Positions 1-9,332 of a stretch of 64,000 bases of DNA are shown piece after piece. This DNA comes from CAYXVJ01 sp050309435 (GTDB taxonomy: Bacteria; Bacillota; Clostridia; Saccharofermentanales; Fastidiosipilaceae): assembly GCA_050309435.1 (NCBI GenBank), contig JBNRMJ010000002.1:19896-83895 (forward strand). Reading direction: 5' to 3'. Position 1 is the first letter of the stretch. Each line of letters opens with the position of its first letter. Below the pieces are notes generated by a model. The model did not search any database. It saw only the letters and a program-made list of their open reading frames with translations, and was not told where the DNA came from. Made by a program: the position numbers and the translations under genes.

Positions 1-2
1 CG

Positions 3-803
3 GCTTCCATCATGATCAACGAAGAAGATCATATTCGTATTCAGGCTATGGCGCCCGGTTTTGACGTTCGCTCGGCTTATGAAGAAGCCGTAAACATCGC
101 TAAGATCTTCGAAGAGCAGCTGCCGATCGCCTATGACCGTCAATATGGATTTTTGACGGCCTGTCCGACCAATACGGGAACCGGACTTCGCGCTTCTGTT
201 ATGATGCATCTGCCGGGTATTACCGAACGCGGTCAGATCCGCGGTCTGGTCGAAAACCTGCAGAAACTGGGCTTTACGGTACGCGGCAATTACGGCGAGA
301 ACAGCGCGGCATCCGGCTATCTTTATCAAATTTCGAATCAAATTACGCTGGGCCTTGGCGAAGAGGATTTGATTTCCGACCTGGAGAAAGCGGTTACGCA
401 GACGATGGAACTGGAACGCGCGGCCAGGAAAATGATTTACGAGGCGAATCCTTTGCAAACGGAGGATAAAGTCTATCGGGCTTTGGCTATCTTGCAATCG
501 GCTCGGATTCTGAGTAGCGAAGAAGCCTTGAAATTGATTTCTGATGTCAGACTCGGCGTGGAGCTCAAGATTGTCGGTAACGTCAGTCCCGAGCAGCTCA
601 ACCGCCTGCAGATCAGCATCGGTCCGGGTACGATTCAGAAAGCGGCCGGACATAGTCTTGATACGGTCGATCGCGACCGTTACCGGGCCAACCTTTGCCG
701 TCGGGTGATGAGTCAGCGCTTAAGTGTTCCGCCCGAAACCAAACGAAACGATATAAAGACAGATACTAGAGAAGAAAAAGAAGTTAAAGGAGATAACGCA
801 TGA
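3..803 (+). CDS. mcsB: Protein-arginine kinase McsB (5' end outside the window)
   Basis: McsB phosphorylates arginine residues on proteins and so marks them for ClpC-ClpP; it belongs to the ATP:guanido phosphotransferase family. The reading frame is already open at base 3 and reads SIMINEEDHIRIQ, a hallmark of the kinase domain, so roughly the first quarter of the protein (family length about 350 residues) is missing. The segment GTGLRASVMMHLP further along is also typical. The frame runs to a TGA that overlaps the clpC ATG by ATGA, which implies translational coupling. In Bacillota this gene normally lies in a ctsR-mcsA-mcsB-clpC operon; ctsR and mcsA would be upstream, outside the window. 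The first in-window ATG (base 12) is internal and not the true start. Confidence 0.95.
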   Translation, partial: ASIMINEEDHIRIQAMAPGFDVRSAYEEAVNIAKIFEEQLPIAYDRQYGFLTACPTNTGTGLRASVMMHLPGITERGQIRGLVENLQKLGFTVRGNYGENSAASGYLYQISNQITLGLGEEDLISDLEKAVTQTMELERAARKMIYEANPLQTEDKVYRALAILQSARILSSEEALKLISDVRLGVELKIVGNVSPEQLNRLQISIGPGTIQKAAGHSLDTVDRDRYRANLCRRVMSQRLSVPPETKRNDIKTDTREEKEVKGDNA

Positions 804-3490
804 TAATGAGATTTTCACAGCGTACCGCGCAGGTTCTGGTCAGAGCCTATATGGTCGCCAAATCATACGGGCTCGACTACATCGGAACCGAGCATTTACT
901 GGCCGGTATCGTAGCCGAGGGAGAAGGCGCGTCTTACGACGTGCTGAATCGTCAGGGTCTGACGGAAGCAACTTATTCGGAAGCCCTGGATAAAGTACAT
1001 GACCACAGTTCGAGCGAGATCGAAGGCGTCGGCGAGCTGGATGTGCAGCAGATTATGCGTCTGGTCACGCCCCGCACCAAGCGCGTCTTTGAACTGGCGG
1101 CTCATATGTCCAGGCGTATGGGTCAGCAGGTGATCGAACCGGAGCATGTGCTTCTGGGTATCGTACAGGAAGGCGACAGCGTCGCGATCCGGCTTCTGGT
1201 AAGTCAGGGCATCGATCCCCGTCAGATTTTCGCGGATCTGGCTTCCATGCAGGATTCCTCGCAGGAATCAGAGGAAGACAACGATTCGGAGATCGAGCAG
1301 ATTAACCGAAACCTGAGCAGCTATCGTAACGCCGAAAAGAACAAGAAAAAAGGGCAGAAGTCCAATACGCCGAAACTGGATCAGTACGGCACGGATATGA
1401 CCGAGGTTGCCCGCGATCACGGCTACGATCCGATTATCGGACGGGACGGCGAAATCATGAGAGTTGTCCAGATTCTGGCCCGCCGCATGAAAAACAATCC
1501 GGTTCTTATCGGTGAAGCAGGTGTCGGCAAGACGGCGATCGCACAGGGTCTGGCCCAGTTGATGGTAGCCGAGGATGCACCGGATTTCCTGCAGAACAAG
1601 CGACTGGTTTCGATGGACCTCAGCGGCATGCTGGCCGGCGCGAAGTATCGCGGCGAGTTCGAGGAGCGTTTAAAGAGTGCTCTTCAGGAAGCCGTGGAGG
1701 CCGGTAACGTGATCTTGTTCGTTGACGAGCTGCACACCATTATCGGTGCGGGCGCGGCCGAAGGCGCGATGGACGCGGCCAATATCCTGAAACCCATGCT
1801 GACTCAAGGTCAGTTGCAGATCATCGGTGCAACCACGATCGACGAATACCGCAAGCATATCGAGAAGGACAGCGCGCTGGAGCGTCGTTTCCAGCCGGTC
1901 AACGTACCGGAACCCAGCGAAGAAGAAGCTATTTTGATTCTTAAAGGAGTCCGCGACAAATACGAAGCCCATCACAACGTGAAGATTACGGATGAGGCGA
2001 TCGAGGCGGCCGTTAAGCTGTCGATGCGCTTTATCATGGATCGCTTCTTACCGGATAAGGCCCTCGACTTGATCGACGAAGGTGCGTCTAAACTGCGGAT
2101 CACGACAGTCGGCGAGTCGCCCGAGGTCAGAGAGCTGAAGGCCAAACTCGATGAAGTAGAAAAACAAAAGAAGAAAGCGGTCGAAGAGGAGGCTTTCGAG
2201 CTGGCGGCTGATCTGCGCAAGCAGGAGCAGGACTTAAACGAAGAGATTCGTCTGAAATCCGCTGACTGGAAGAAGCAAATCGACACCAAGCAGAACATAC
2301 TCACGGAAGAAAACATCGCCGATATCGTGGCCCAATGGACCGGTATCCCGGTACGAAAGGTCACCGAGGACGACAGCGAGCGTCTGAAGAATCTGGAGAA
2401 CGAGCTGCATAAGCGCGTGATCGGTCAGGACGAGGCCGTGGTTGCCGTTTCGAAGGCGATTCGTCGCGGACGTCTTGGTCTCAAGAATCCGAACCGTCCG
2501 ACCGGCTCCTTTATCTTCCTGGGTACGACCGGTGTCGGTAAGACCGAGCTGGCCAAGGCGCTGGCAGAGGTTATGTTCGGTGACGAGAATGCCCTGATCA
2601 GACTCGATATGTCGGAGTACATGGAGAAGTTTGACGTCAGCAAGCTCATCGGTTCGCCGCCCGGCTATGTCGGTTATGACGAAGGCGGTCAGCTCACGGA
2701 GAAAGTCCGTCGCCGTCCTTACTCGGTCGTTCTCTTCGATGAGATCGAGAAAGCACATCCGGATGTCCTGAACGCCTTACTCCAGATTATGGAAGACGGA
2801 CGTTTGACCGACGGTCAGGGCAGAACGGTTAACTTCAAGAACACGATTTTGATCATGACATCGAACATCGGTGCCCGCCTGCTGACCGGCAGCCAGGGTC
2901 GCCGGATCGGCTTCTCGGCCACTGACGCATCCGGCAGCGATACGCCCGAGCTCTATGGCGGTAAGGATTACAAGGAAGCCAAGAGTCTGGTCATGGACGA
3001 GCTTAAGAAAGCCTTCAACCCCGAGTTCATCAACCGTGTCGATGAGATCATCTTCTTCCACATGCTGGATCGCGCCGAGATGTCTCAGATTGTCAAGATC
3101 ATGCTCAAGCAGCTGGCTAGCCGTCTGACCACCGTCGGTATCAGCCTGAAAGCCACCGAAGAAGCCGAGCGTCTCCTGATGCAGCGCGGTTATGACCCGA
3201 TTTACGGTGCTCGTCCGCTGCGCAGAGAGATCCAGACCAGCGTCGAGGATCAGATTTCCACGGCCATGCTTGATGGTATCATCGGCGAAGGTTCGACGGC
3301 TCTCGTGGATGTCGTGGACGGAGAGATCATCATCTTGAACGGCGACGAGAATGTCGAGATCAAAGCGGAGATCGTCGCTCCGGACACGGAAAGTCCGGCC
3401 GCAAGTGACGAACCCAAACTGCCCGGCAGCGACCTGAAAGAAAATGAAAAAGATGTAGACGGCGGTACAGCCAAGGAACCGACGCCTTAA
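800..3490 (+). CDS. clpC: ATP-dependent Clp protease ATP-binding subunit ClpC
   Basis: ClpC is the AAA+ unfoldase that feeds substrates, including arginine-phosphorylated proteins made by McsB, into ClpP. The 896-residue protein has a Clp N-domain (about 1-145), a first AAA module with Walker A GEAGVGKTA near residue 238, a middle region with a UVR-like helix near 450-485, and a second AAA module with Walker A GTTGVGKTE near 574. An IGF tripeptide near residue 703 is the loop that docks on ClpP. The last 40 or so residues form a charged, probably disordered tail. The start at 800 is preceded by AAAGGAG at 7 nt and overlaps the mcsB stop, so it is preferred to the ATG two codons later. A strong terminator follows. 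Confidence 0.97.
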   Translation: MIMRFSQRTAQVLVRAYMVAKSYGLDYIGTEHLLAGIVAEGEGASYDVLNRQGLTEATYSEALDKVHDHSSSEIEGVGELDVQQIMRLVTPRTKRVFELAAHMSRRMGQQVIEPEHVLLGIVQEGDSVAIRLLVSQGIDPRQIFADLASMQDSSQESEEDNDSEIEQINRNLSSYRNAEKNKKKGQKSNTPKLDQYGTDMTEVARDHGYDPIIGRDGEIMRVVQILARRMKNNPVLIGEAGVGKTAIAQGLAQLMVAEDAPDFLQNKRLVSMDLSGMLAGAKYRGEFEERLKSALQEAVEAGNVILFVDELHTIIGAGAAEGAMDAANILKPMLTQGQLQIIGATTIDEYRKHIEKDSALERRFQPVNVPEPSEEEAILILKGVRDKYEAHHNVKITDEAIEAAVKLSMRFIMDRFLPDKALDLIDEGASKLRITTVGESPEVRELKAKLDEVEKQKKKAVEEEAFELAADLRKQEQDLNEEIRLKSADWKKQIDTKQNILTEENIADIVAQWTGIPVRKVTEDDSERLKNLENELHKRVIGQDEAVVAVSKAIRRGRLGLKNPNRPTGSFIFLGTTGVGKTELAKALAEVMFGDENALIRLDMSEYMEKFDVSKLIGSPPGYVGYDEGGQLTEKVRRRPYSVVLFDEIEKAHPDVLNALLQIMEDGRLTDGQGRTVNFKNTILIMTSNIGARLLTGSQGRRIGFSATDASGSDTPELYGGKDYKEAKSLVMDELKKAFNPEFINRVDEIIFFHMLDRAEMSQIVKIMLKQLASRLTTVGISLKATEEAERLLMQRGYDPIYGARPLRREIQTSVEDQISTAMLDGIIGEGSTALVDVVDGEIIILNGDENVEIKAEIVAPDTESPAASDEPKLPGSDLKENEKDVDGGTAKEPTP

Positions 3491-3510
3491 GCCGGCCGTA
3501 AAAACCGGCG

Positions 3511-3560
3511 GAGGGGATTGTTCTCTTGCCCTGAGGCATGAGGCGGTCCCCTCTTTTTTT
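3511..3560 (+). terminator. Rho-independent terminator of the mcsB-clpC operon
   Basis: GAGGGGA (3511-3517) pairs with TCCCCTC (3547-3553) and is followed directly by seven T residues. It closes the operon 20 bases after the clpC stop codon. Confidence 0.85.
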
Positions 3561-3641
3561 GTGTCATGCCGGGCAATCCGTGCTAAACTCAAATGACAGA
3601 TAAACTAAAACCATCCTGCATATATAGTGGAGAAGAAGGAA

Positions 3642-4331
3642 ATGAGTAAATTTCATAAAGAGCTGCATAAATGTCCTCACTGTACGTCCGAAGAGGATGT
3701 CGTCATCTGGGATCTGATCGATGTCGAAGAAGATCCCGATCTGAAAGATCGCCTGTTGAAAAAACAGGTCCAGGTTGCGGACTGCCAGAATTGCGGAGAG
3801 GAACTCATCCTCGCCAAACCCTTGTTATATGTGGATAACGAGAAGAATCTGGTTTTCTACTACTGTCCTCAGTATGCCGATCTTCTGCGAAACGACGAAG
3901 ACGCCGAGGCCAGACGCCGGGCGGACGGCACGAATCTGCCCGAAGAACTGACAGCCGCCCTGGATGCGGTTTTTCCGCCGGGTCTGAATCAGAAAGTCAT
4001 GCGGATCATACCGTCTTACAATGATTTGATCGAAAAGATTCATATGAAGGAACACGGCTTCGACGACCGTCTGATGGAGGTTGTGAAAGTAGCTTTGAAG
4101 ACCCGTTATCTGGCCGAGGAAAATATTCGCTTCGAAGAAATCTTCTTCCTGTCAGCCAGCGAGGATACGCTGCTCTTTCAGGTCTACGAGAGCCAGAGTG
4201 GCTGGAACACGCTCGAAGTCTACGAAGAAATTTACGACAATGCCGAAAACGCCCTTCTGGCCGGATTGGCACAGGAAGGGCGCTGGGTTCAGGTCGATGA
4301 AAATTATGCCTTATGGCTGATCAGAGCCTGA
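3642..4331 (+). CDS. CpXC-domain zinc-binding protein
   Basis: A protein of about 229 residues with a CPHC pair at residues 11-14, a second CQNCGEE pair and a later YYCP cysteine, the arrangement of the CpXC family (presumed zinc-binding, function unknown). The C-terminal two thirds are acidic and helical with no signal peptide or membrane segment, so it is probably cytosolic. I prefer the ATG at 3642 because GGAG (3629-3632) is 9 bases upstream; an in-frame GTG at 3627 would overlap that ribosome binding site. It stands alone between the clpC terminator and convergent glucokinase. The family assignment is good; no specific role can be inferred. Confidence 0.85.
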   Translation: MSKFHKELHKCPHCTSEEDVVIWDLIDVEEDPDLKDRLLKKQVQVADCQNCGEELILAKPLLYVDNEKNLVFYYCPQYADLLRNDEDAEARRRADGTNLPEELTAALDAVFPPGLNQKVMRIIPSYNDLIEKIHMKEHGFDDRLMEVVKVALKTRYLAEENIRFEEIFFLSASEDTLLFQVYESQSGWNTLEVYEEIYDNAENALLAGLAQEGRWVQVDENYALWLIRA

Positions 4332-4348
4332 CCGATAGCCTAATAAAA

Positions 4349-5311
4349 TCAGGAATAGTTCCAGACTTCCGATAAGGCGGCGCCGATAATACCGGCGTCG
4401 TTTCCTAATTCGGCGGCCAGAACCTTCGGACGCTTCTCGACGAAGGGGAAGAGTTGTTCGTAAACGGCTTCGCGCAGCGGCTCGATCAGGTAATCGCCCT
4501 GATTGCTGATACCGCCTCCGATACAAAGGACCTCGGGCTCGACCGAGTTAATGATATTGCCCAGACCAACGGCCAGGTGATGGATGTAGGTGGCTATAAC
4601 CGCTTCGCCGCCGGCGTCTCCGGCTCGCTTGGCTTCGAATGCAGTGCGACCGTCCACGCTGTTGAGGCTCTGATTGCACAGTTCCCACATGATGGTTTCG
4701 GGATGATTGCGCATGTATGCCTGGGTGGTCAGGATCAGGCCGCGGGCCGAACCGTAGTTCTCGAAACAGCCTCTGCGACCGCAGGCGCAGGCGCGTCCTT
4801 CCATATCGATCACGAGATGACCGAGCTCGGCACCGCCGTAAGCGAAGCCGGTGACGATGTGACCGTCGATGATAATGCCGCCGCCGATACCCGTACCCAG
4901 AGTAATCATGACCAGGGAGGAAGCATCCTTACCGCAGCCGGCGATATATTCGCCGTAAGCGGCCGCGTTGGCGTCGTTGACCAGGCGCACGGGCTTGCCG
5001 TCGAAGGCGTCGCTGATCTTCTGTCCGAGGGGTTCGTGCTTCAGATTCAAATTGCTGGCGAAAACAATCGAATCTGTCTGTGTATCGACGATACCGGGCG
5101 AACCGACGCCGATGCTGTCGATATCCGCCAGAGTCAGATTAACCTGAGCCAGAGCCGTGTCGGCTGCGCTGCGCATGACTGCCGCGAGTTCTTCGCCGCT
5201 TGCCTGCATCGGTGTGGGTAAGCCGAATTTGGTCAACAGCTTCCTGTCGCTGTCAACAATGCCCGCCATGATGTTTGTGCCGCCTAAATCAATGCCGATA
5301 AAATATGTCAT
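4349..5311 (-). CDS. glcK: ROK-family glucokinase
   Basis: Phosphorylates glucose, or a related hexose, with ATP to feed glycolysis. The 320-residue protein opens with the ATP-binding GIDLGGTN motif (about 6-13). It has the catalytic Asp region LVNDANAAAYGE, the glycine-rich LGTGIGGG stretch and the ROK zinc-binding signature CACGRRGCFE. There is no N-terminal winged helix, so it is a kinase and not a ROK repressor (NagC/XylR type). Length and motif order match Bacillota GlcK. It is convergent with the CpXC gene, 17 bases away. The exact sugar (glucose, N-acetylmannosamine or fructose) cannot be told from sequence alone; glucokinase is the most common annotation. Confidence 0.92.
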   Translation of the reverse strand: MTYFIGIDLGGTNIMAGIVDSDRKLLTKFGLPTPMQASGEELAAVMRSAADTALAQVNLTLADIDSIGVGSPGIVDTQTDSIVFASNLNLKHEPLGQKISDAFDGKPVRLVNDANAAAYGEYIAGCGKDASSLVMITLGTGIGGGIIIDGHIVTGFAYGGAELGHLVIDMEGRACACGRRGCFENYGSARGLILTTQAYMRNHPETIMWELCNQSLNSVDGRTAFEAKRAGDAGGEAVIATYIHHLAVGLGNIINSVEPEVLCIGGGISNQGDYLIEPLREAVYEQLFPFVEKRPKVLAAELGNDAGIIGAALSEVWNYS

Positions 5312-5413
5312 GATGCTTCCTCTATTCCTGATCGATAAGTTTTAACGGAAACTCTATTATAACCGCTATATAAGAATAGTTACAAGGAAATAAGAGTAAT
5401 TTACCTATCTATT

Positions 5414-6169
5414 TTACTCTTGGCTCAAACGCTCCAGACTTTCTCTTGCCGTGCGGATATTGGCCGCGGAGCTGCGCAGGATTTCGAACTCGCTGATGCC
5501 GGGAAGTCCCATGCTGACTTCCTTTCGGCGAAATTTCATGCCGGATTCCAAAACTTCTTTACCCGAAAGATGGAAGGACCGAAGCCTTTCTTCGCGATAA
5601 AGTTCTTCGATGACGGCGGCATTGACGCCTGCGGCGACGAGGATTTCGATTCGCCCGGCGGCTTGCTCATGAAGTTTGCCGAGCAGTTTTCTTCCTTCGA
5701 GCGCGGACGGTGCCTGACCGGAAGTGAGAATGGTATCGATACCAAGGTCAACGGCTTCTTCCAGCATCCCGGATGCATCGACTCCGACATCAAAGGCGCG
5801 GTGCAGGGTAAAACCTAGCGGACCAGAAGCCTCCCGCATGCGCCGCATGGCCTCGCGATCGAGTTTACCGTCTGCCGTCAAAGCGCCGCAGACAATTCCT
5901 TCGGCTCCGAGGCTTCGAAAGAGCCTGATATCGTCCAGCATGATTTCAATTTCATCCTCTGTATAGAGAAAGTCACCGAAACGGGGGCGAATCAGAACTC
6001 GAATCGGAAGATCCGATGCGGCCTGTATCCGTTTGAAGAGACCCGGAGACGGTGTAGTGCCGCCGATGATGAGGTTGGCACAGAGTTCGTAGCAAGTCGC
6101 TCCGCCATCCCGGGCGGCCATCGCGGACTCGTAAGAATCAACACAGGCTTCCAATGTTAAATTTTTCAT
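5414..6169 (-). CDS. cutC: CutC family protein
   Basis: A 251-residue TIM-barrel protein of the CutC family, historically linked to copper homeostasis although the biochemical function is unsettled. Recognisable segments are the N-terminal LEACVDSYESA, the RVLIRPRFGDF strand, GAEGIVCGALTADG, and TLHRAFDV. It lies upstream of the glucokinase on the same strand, about 100 bases away, so the two may be co-transcribed. An AGGAAA sequence sits before the ATG. The gene is divergent from the MBOAT gene. Confidence 0.9.
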   Translation of the reverse strand: MKNLTLEACVDSYESAMAARDGGATCYELCANLIIGGTTPSPGLFKRIQAASDLPIRVLIRPRFGDFLYTEDEIEIMLDDIRLFRSLGAEGIVCGALTADGKLDREAMRRMREASGPLGFTLHRAFDVGVDASGMLEEAVDLGIDTILTSGQAPSALEGRKLLGKLHEQAAGRIEILVAAGVNAAVIEELYREERLRSFHLSGKEVLESGMKFRRKEVSMGLPGISEFEILRSSAANIRTARESLERLSQE

Positions 6170-6272
6170 AAAGACATTTTCCTATCCGTTTCTTTTCAAG
6201 CTAGTGTTATCATTAAGAAAATCATATCAATTATTACGTTCATGACGTTTGTAAAGATGAAAAGGGCAATAC

Positions 6273-7751
6273 ATGGTTTTTTCTAGCTTGTTGTTTATAT
6301 ATGCGTTTTTACCGCTCTGCTTGATTCTCGTCTATTTATCGCGATCGATCAAGGTACAAAATATCGTACTCCTGATCTTTTCGCTCTTTTTTTATGCCTG
6401 GAGCGAACCGGTCCTGATCCTGCTCATGCTGGGTACGGCAAGCTTCGCCTACTTGATGGGTCTGATTATGGAAAGGCCGGGCCGAACGCCCGGGCAGAGA
6501 AAACTCTGTGTTTCGGCTACCGTCATCGTCATGCTCGCATCGCTGGCTACATTCAAGTATCTGGGATTCTTCGTCTCGCAGCTCAATCTTTTACCCGGAA
6601 TTCAACTCCCGCTGCCGAAGATTGCTTTACCCATTGGAATTTCTTTTTATACCTTCCAGATTCTGACCTATATTCTGGACTTGTATCGCGGCGATGCGAA
6701 GCTGCAGAAGTCCTGGCATAAGTTTGTTCTCTATGTTTCCTTGTTTCCGCAGCTGATCGCAGGTCCGATCGTGCGCTATCGCGACATCGCCGAACAAATC
6801 GACGATCGCCGGCTCACACCCGCCGGCGTGGTTGCGGGTATCAATCGCTTTTTGATCGGTTTGGGTAAGAAAGTCCTGATCGCCAACCAGATGGGTCAGA
6901 TCGTGTCCCGGGTCATGGAACCCGCACACTTGAGTTCCATCACGGCCCTCGAGGCCTGGCTGGGTCTGCTTGGTTTTTCCCTGCAGATTTACTTCGACTT
7001 TTCGGGTTACTCCGATATGGCGATCGGATTGGGACGGATGTTCGGCTTCGAATTCAAAGAAAATTTCCGCTACCCTTACATCGCCCGGAGCATCACGGAT
7101 TTCTGGCGTCGCTGGCATATTTCGCTGTCTTCTTTCTTCCGCGATTATGTCTACATCCCGCTGGGCGGCAATCGCCGTTATCAGTACCGCAACATGCTAA
7201 TTATCTGGGGCCTGACCGGTTTCTGGCACGGGGCGAGCTGGAATTTCCTGTTTTGGGGCTTGTATTTCTTCTTATTCCTCTCTGTGGAAAAGCGCTTCCT
7301 GCGCGATCGTCTGGCCCCGGCACCCCGCTGGATTACGCATGTCTACACGCTTCTCATCGTGCTCTTTAGCTGGATTCTCTTTTACTACACGGATCTGTCG
7401 CAGGCAGGTATCTTTATCGGGCGTTTGTTTGGCGCGGGTACATCCTTTTCCAATGCGAAGGCCAAAACCCTCTTGATGAACAACCTGTTGATCTATATCA
7501 TCGCCATCATCGCCGCGACACCGGTTGTGGGCTTGCTCAGAGAGCGACTCAACACATGGGGTATTCATTTGCCGCAGTATGAGGTGAAGGAAGACGGGAT
7601 CGACGGACGCTCGGTTCTGGTTACATCGAGGGTGAAACTCTCGCCCTTTCTGGTCGTTTTGATGATCATCCTCCATACCGGTATTTTGTTCCTGGCTACC
7701 GCCTCGCTGGCCGGCTCGTCTTACAATCCGTTTTTGTATTTCCGCTTCTAA
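6273..7751 (+). CDS. MBOAT family O-acyltransferase (AlgI/DltB-like)
   Basis: A polytopic membrane protein of 492 residues with about ten hydrophobic segments. MBOAT enzymes move acyl groups, usually acetyl, across the membrane to a polysaccharide or wall polymer. The signatures are FYTFQILTYILDLYRG, FDFSGYSDMAIGLGRMFGF, FWRRWHISLSSFFRDY and the GFWHGASWNF block near residue 320 that carries the invariant catalytic His. AAAAGGG precedes the ATG. The next gene starts 17 bases downstream and encodes a DHHW/SGNH-type protein, the normal partner in AlgI-AlgJ/X style O-acetylation pairs. No dltA or dltC lies nearby, so polysaccharide O-acetylation is more likely than D-alanylation. Confidence 0.92.
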   Translation: MVFSSLLFIYAFLPLCLILVYLSRSIKVQNIVLLIFSLFFYAWSEPVLILLMLGTASFAYLMGLIMERPGRTPGQRKLCVSATVIVMLASLATFKYLGFFVSQLNLLPGIQLPLPKIALPIGISFYTFQILTYILDLYRGDAKLQKSWHKFVLYVSLFPQLIAGPIVRYRDIAEQIDDRRLTPAGVVAGINRFLIGLGKKVLIANQMGQIVSRVMEPAHLSSITALEAWLGLLGFSLQIYFDFSGYSDMAIGLGRMFGFEFKENFRYPYIARSITDFWRRWHISLSSFFRDYVYIPLGGNRRYQYRNMLIIWGLTGFWHGASWNFLFWGLYFFLFLSVEKRFLRDRLAPAPRWITHVYTLLIVLFSWILFYYTDLSQAGIFIGRLFGAGTSFSNAKAKTLLMNNLLIYIIAIIAATPVVGLLRERLNTWGIHLPQYEVKEDGIDGRSVLVTSRVKLSPFLVVLMIILHTGILFLATASLAGSSYNPFLYFRF

Positions 7752-7768
7752 CGTCGGAGGTTTAAGCT

Positions 7769-9304
7769 ATGAAACATAAAAAAGAATTACTTGTCATCCT
7801 GAGTTTTTTCATTCCTTTGGTACTGATTTCCTTTTTGTATCTTGTCAGTCCGACCAAACAGGTTTCGCAGCTGGAGAAACGACAACTGCAACAGCGTCCC
7901 GTTTTTAGTCCGGCCTCATTAGTCAACGGTAAATTCAGCAGAGAACTCGACAGTTTTTTTACCGACCAGCTTCCTTTTCGCGAGTTTTTTATCGCCGGTG
8001 ATCAAAAGATTAGCAGCGGACTTCGCACCGCTTTCGGCTTGAACAAGGTTGAGCTGATTGCCAGGCCCGGCGGGGATCTGGGCGAAGGCGAAAATCTGGG
8101 TACCGAAGGAAAAGATCTCGTGACTTTCCCGACAACGAATCAAAAACCCGGGCAGACCACGGGACCGAAGGAATCAATACCGACGACCCATGGGGAGGGC
8201 GAGCCTGTGCTGCCGACGCCAAGCGTGATGCCCGCGCCTGACGAAAGTTCGGATCAAGAGCCCGAAACGTCGACCGAAACACCGACAAGCGAGCCTGAAG
8301 CTTCGATTCCTCCGACCGGGTCCGAGCCGTCAACGGCTCCGACGACACTGCCGACAGCGACTCCGACAGCGGCTCCGACAACTGCTCCGACGGCGGCCCC
8401 GACCGCGCCGCCCGCAGATATTCAAATGAGCGGAAACATTCTGATTATGGGCGATCGCGCGATGGAAATTTTCTACTCCAACCAGAGCGTCATCGATCAT
8501 TACGCTTCCGTGGTGAATCGGGTGGTTGCAGTCAGCGGAGGAGCTCAGGTTTACAGCCTTGTCGCGCCGACGGCCTCGCAGTTTTATGCGCCGGAAGGCT
8601 ATCGTTCGGGATCGAGTAATCAGGCCGCGGTCATTCCCGCCATCTATGGCAAGCTTGGCTCCGGGGTTAAAGCGGTTGATGCGTATGCGGCGATCGCGCC
8701 TCATACATCGGAATATCTATACTTTCGCACGGACCATCACTGGACGGGTCTCGGTGCGTATTACGCGTACACGGCCTTTGCCAATCGGGCGGGCTTTAGT
8801 CCTTTGCCCTTATCGTCTTTTACCAAAGGCAGCATCGACGGCGGTTTTCTCGGTACCTTGTATGCCTGGGCCAACAGCCCGGCTTCGCTTGCGAAAAATC
8901 CCGATACCGTCGAATACTGGAAACCTCCGGTTACGGCGACCGGCTACGCTTACACCGACGCCTCGATGTCGGCCGGCTATGCCATCAATCTGATAAAGAC
9001 TGATTTGACCAGCCAGAATAAATACCTGGCCTTTACCGAAGGCGACCATGGTCTGGCGAAATTCGAGACCTCCGTCAAGAACGGCCGCAGCATCATGGTG
9101 ATCAAGGAATCCTACGGTAATGCCATGGTGCCCTATCTGGCCGCTCACTACGAGAATGTGTATGTTTTTGATCCGCGTAAGGCCGAGATGACAATGTCGT
9201 CCTTCGTGGCGAATCAGGGAATAGATGACATACTGGTCGTGAACTACTCCATCGCCATCGGCAATGCCGGCTGGAAATCCGCGTTGGAGAAATCGCTTCG
9301 CTGA
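7769..9304 (+). CDS. DHHW-family extracytoplasmic protein, likely O-acetylation partner of the MBOAT
   Basis: A 511-residue protein with one N-terminal membrane anchor (about residues 7-26) and a low-complexity Thr/Pro/Glu/Ala linker (about 130-215). The outer domain carries TDHHWTGLGAYYAY near residue 320, the signature of the DHHW family related to AlgJ/AlgX SGNH-like acetyltransferases. A late segment (IKESYGNAMVPYLAAHYENV) fits the conserved SYG-type Ser block of that group. The topology puts the catalytic domain outside the cell, where it could pass acetyl groups from the MBOAT to an exopolymer. GGAGG lies before the ATG. The linker is encoded by imperfect repeats of an ACNGCNCCG-like unit around 8336-8400. 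Substrate unknown. Confidence 0.85.
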   Translation: MKHKKELLVILSFFIPLVLISFLYLVSPTKQVSQLEKRQLQQRPVFSPASLVNGKFSRELDSFFTDQLPFREFFIAGDQKISSGLRTAFGLNKVELIARPGGDLGEGENLGTEGKDLVTFPTTNQKPGQTTGPKESIPTTHGEGEPVLPTPSVMPAPDESSDQEPETSTETPTSEPEASIPPTGSEPSTAPTTLPTATPTAAPTTAPTAAPTAPPADIQMSGNILIMGDRAMEIFYSNQSVIDHYASVVNRVVAVSGGAQVYSLVAPTASQFYAPEGYRSGSSNQAAVIPAIYGKLGSGVKAVDAYAAIAPHTSEYLYFRTDHHWTGLGAYYAYTAFANRAGFSPLPLSSFTKGSIDGGFLGTLYAWANSPASLAKNPDTVEYWKPPVTATGYAYTDASMSAGYAINLIKTDLTSQNKYLAFTEGDHGLAKFETSVKNGRSIMVIKESYGNAMVPYLAAHYENVYVFDPRKAEMTMSSFVANQGIDDILVVNYSIAIGNAGWKSALEKSLR

Positions 9305-9332
9305 TCAGAAAAATCAAGAAAGGCGGTAAAGC

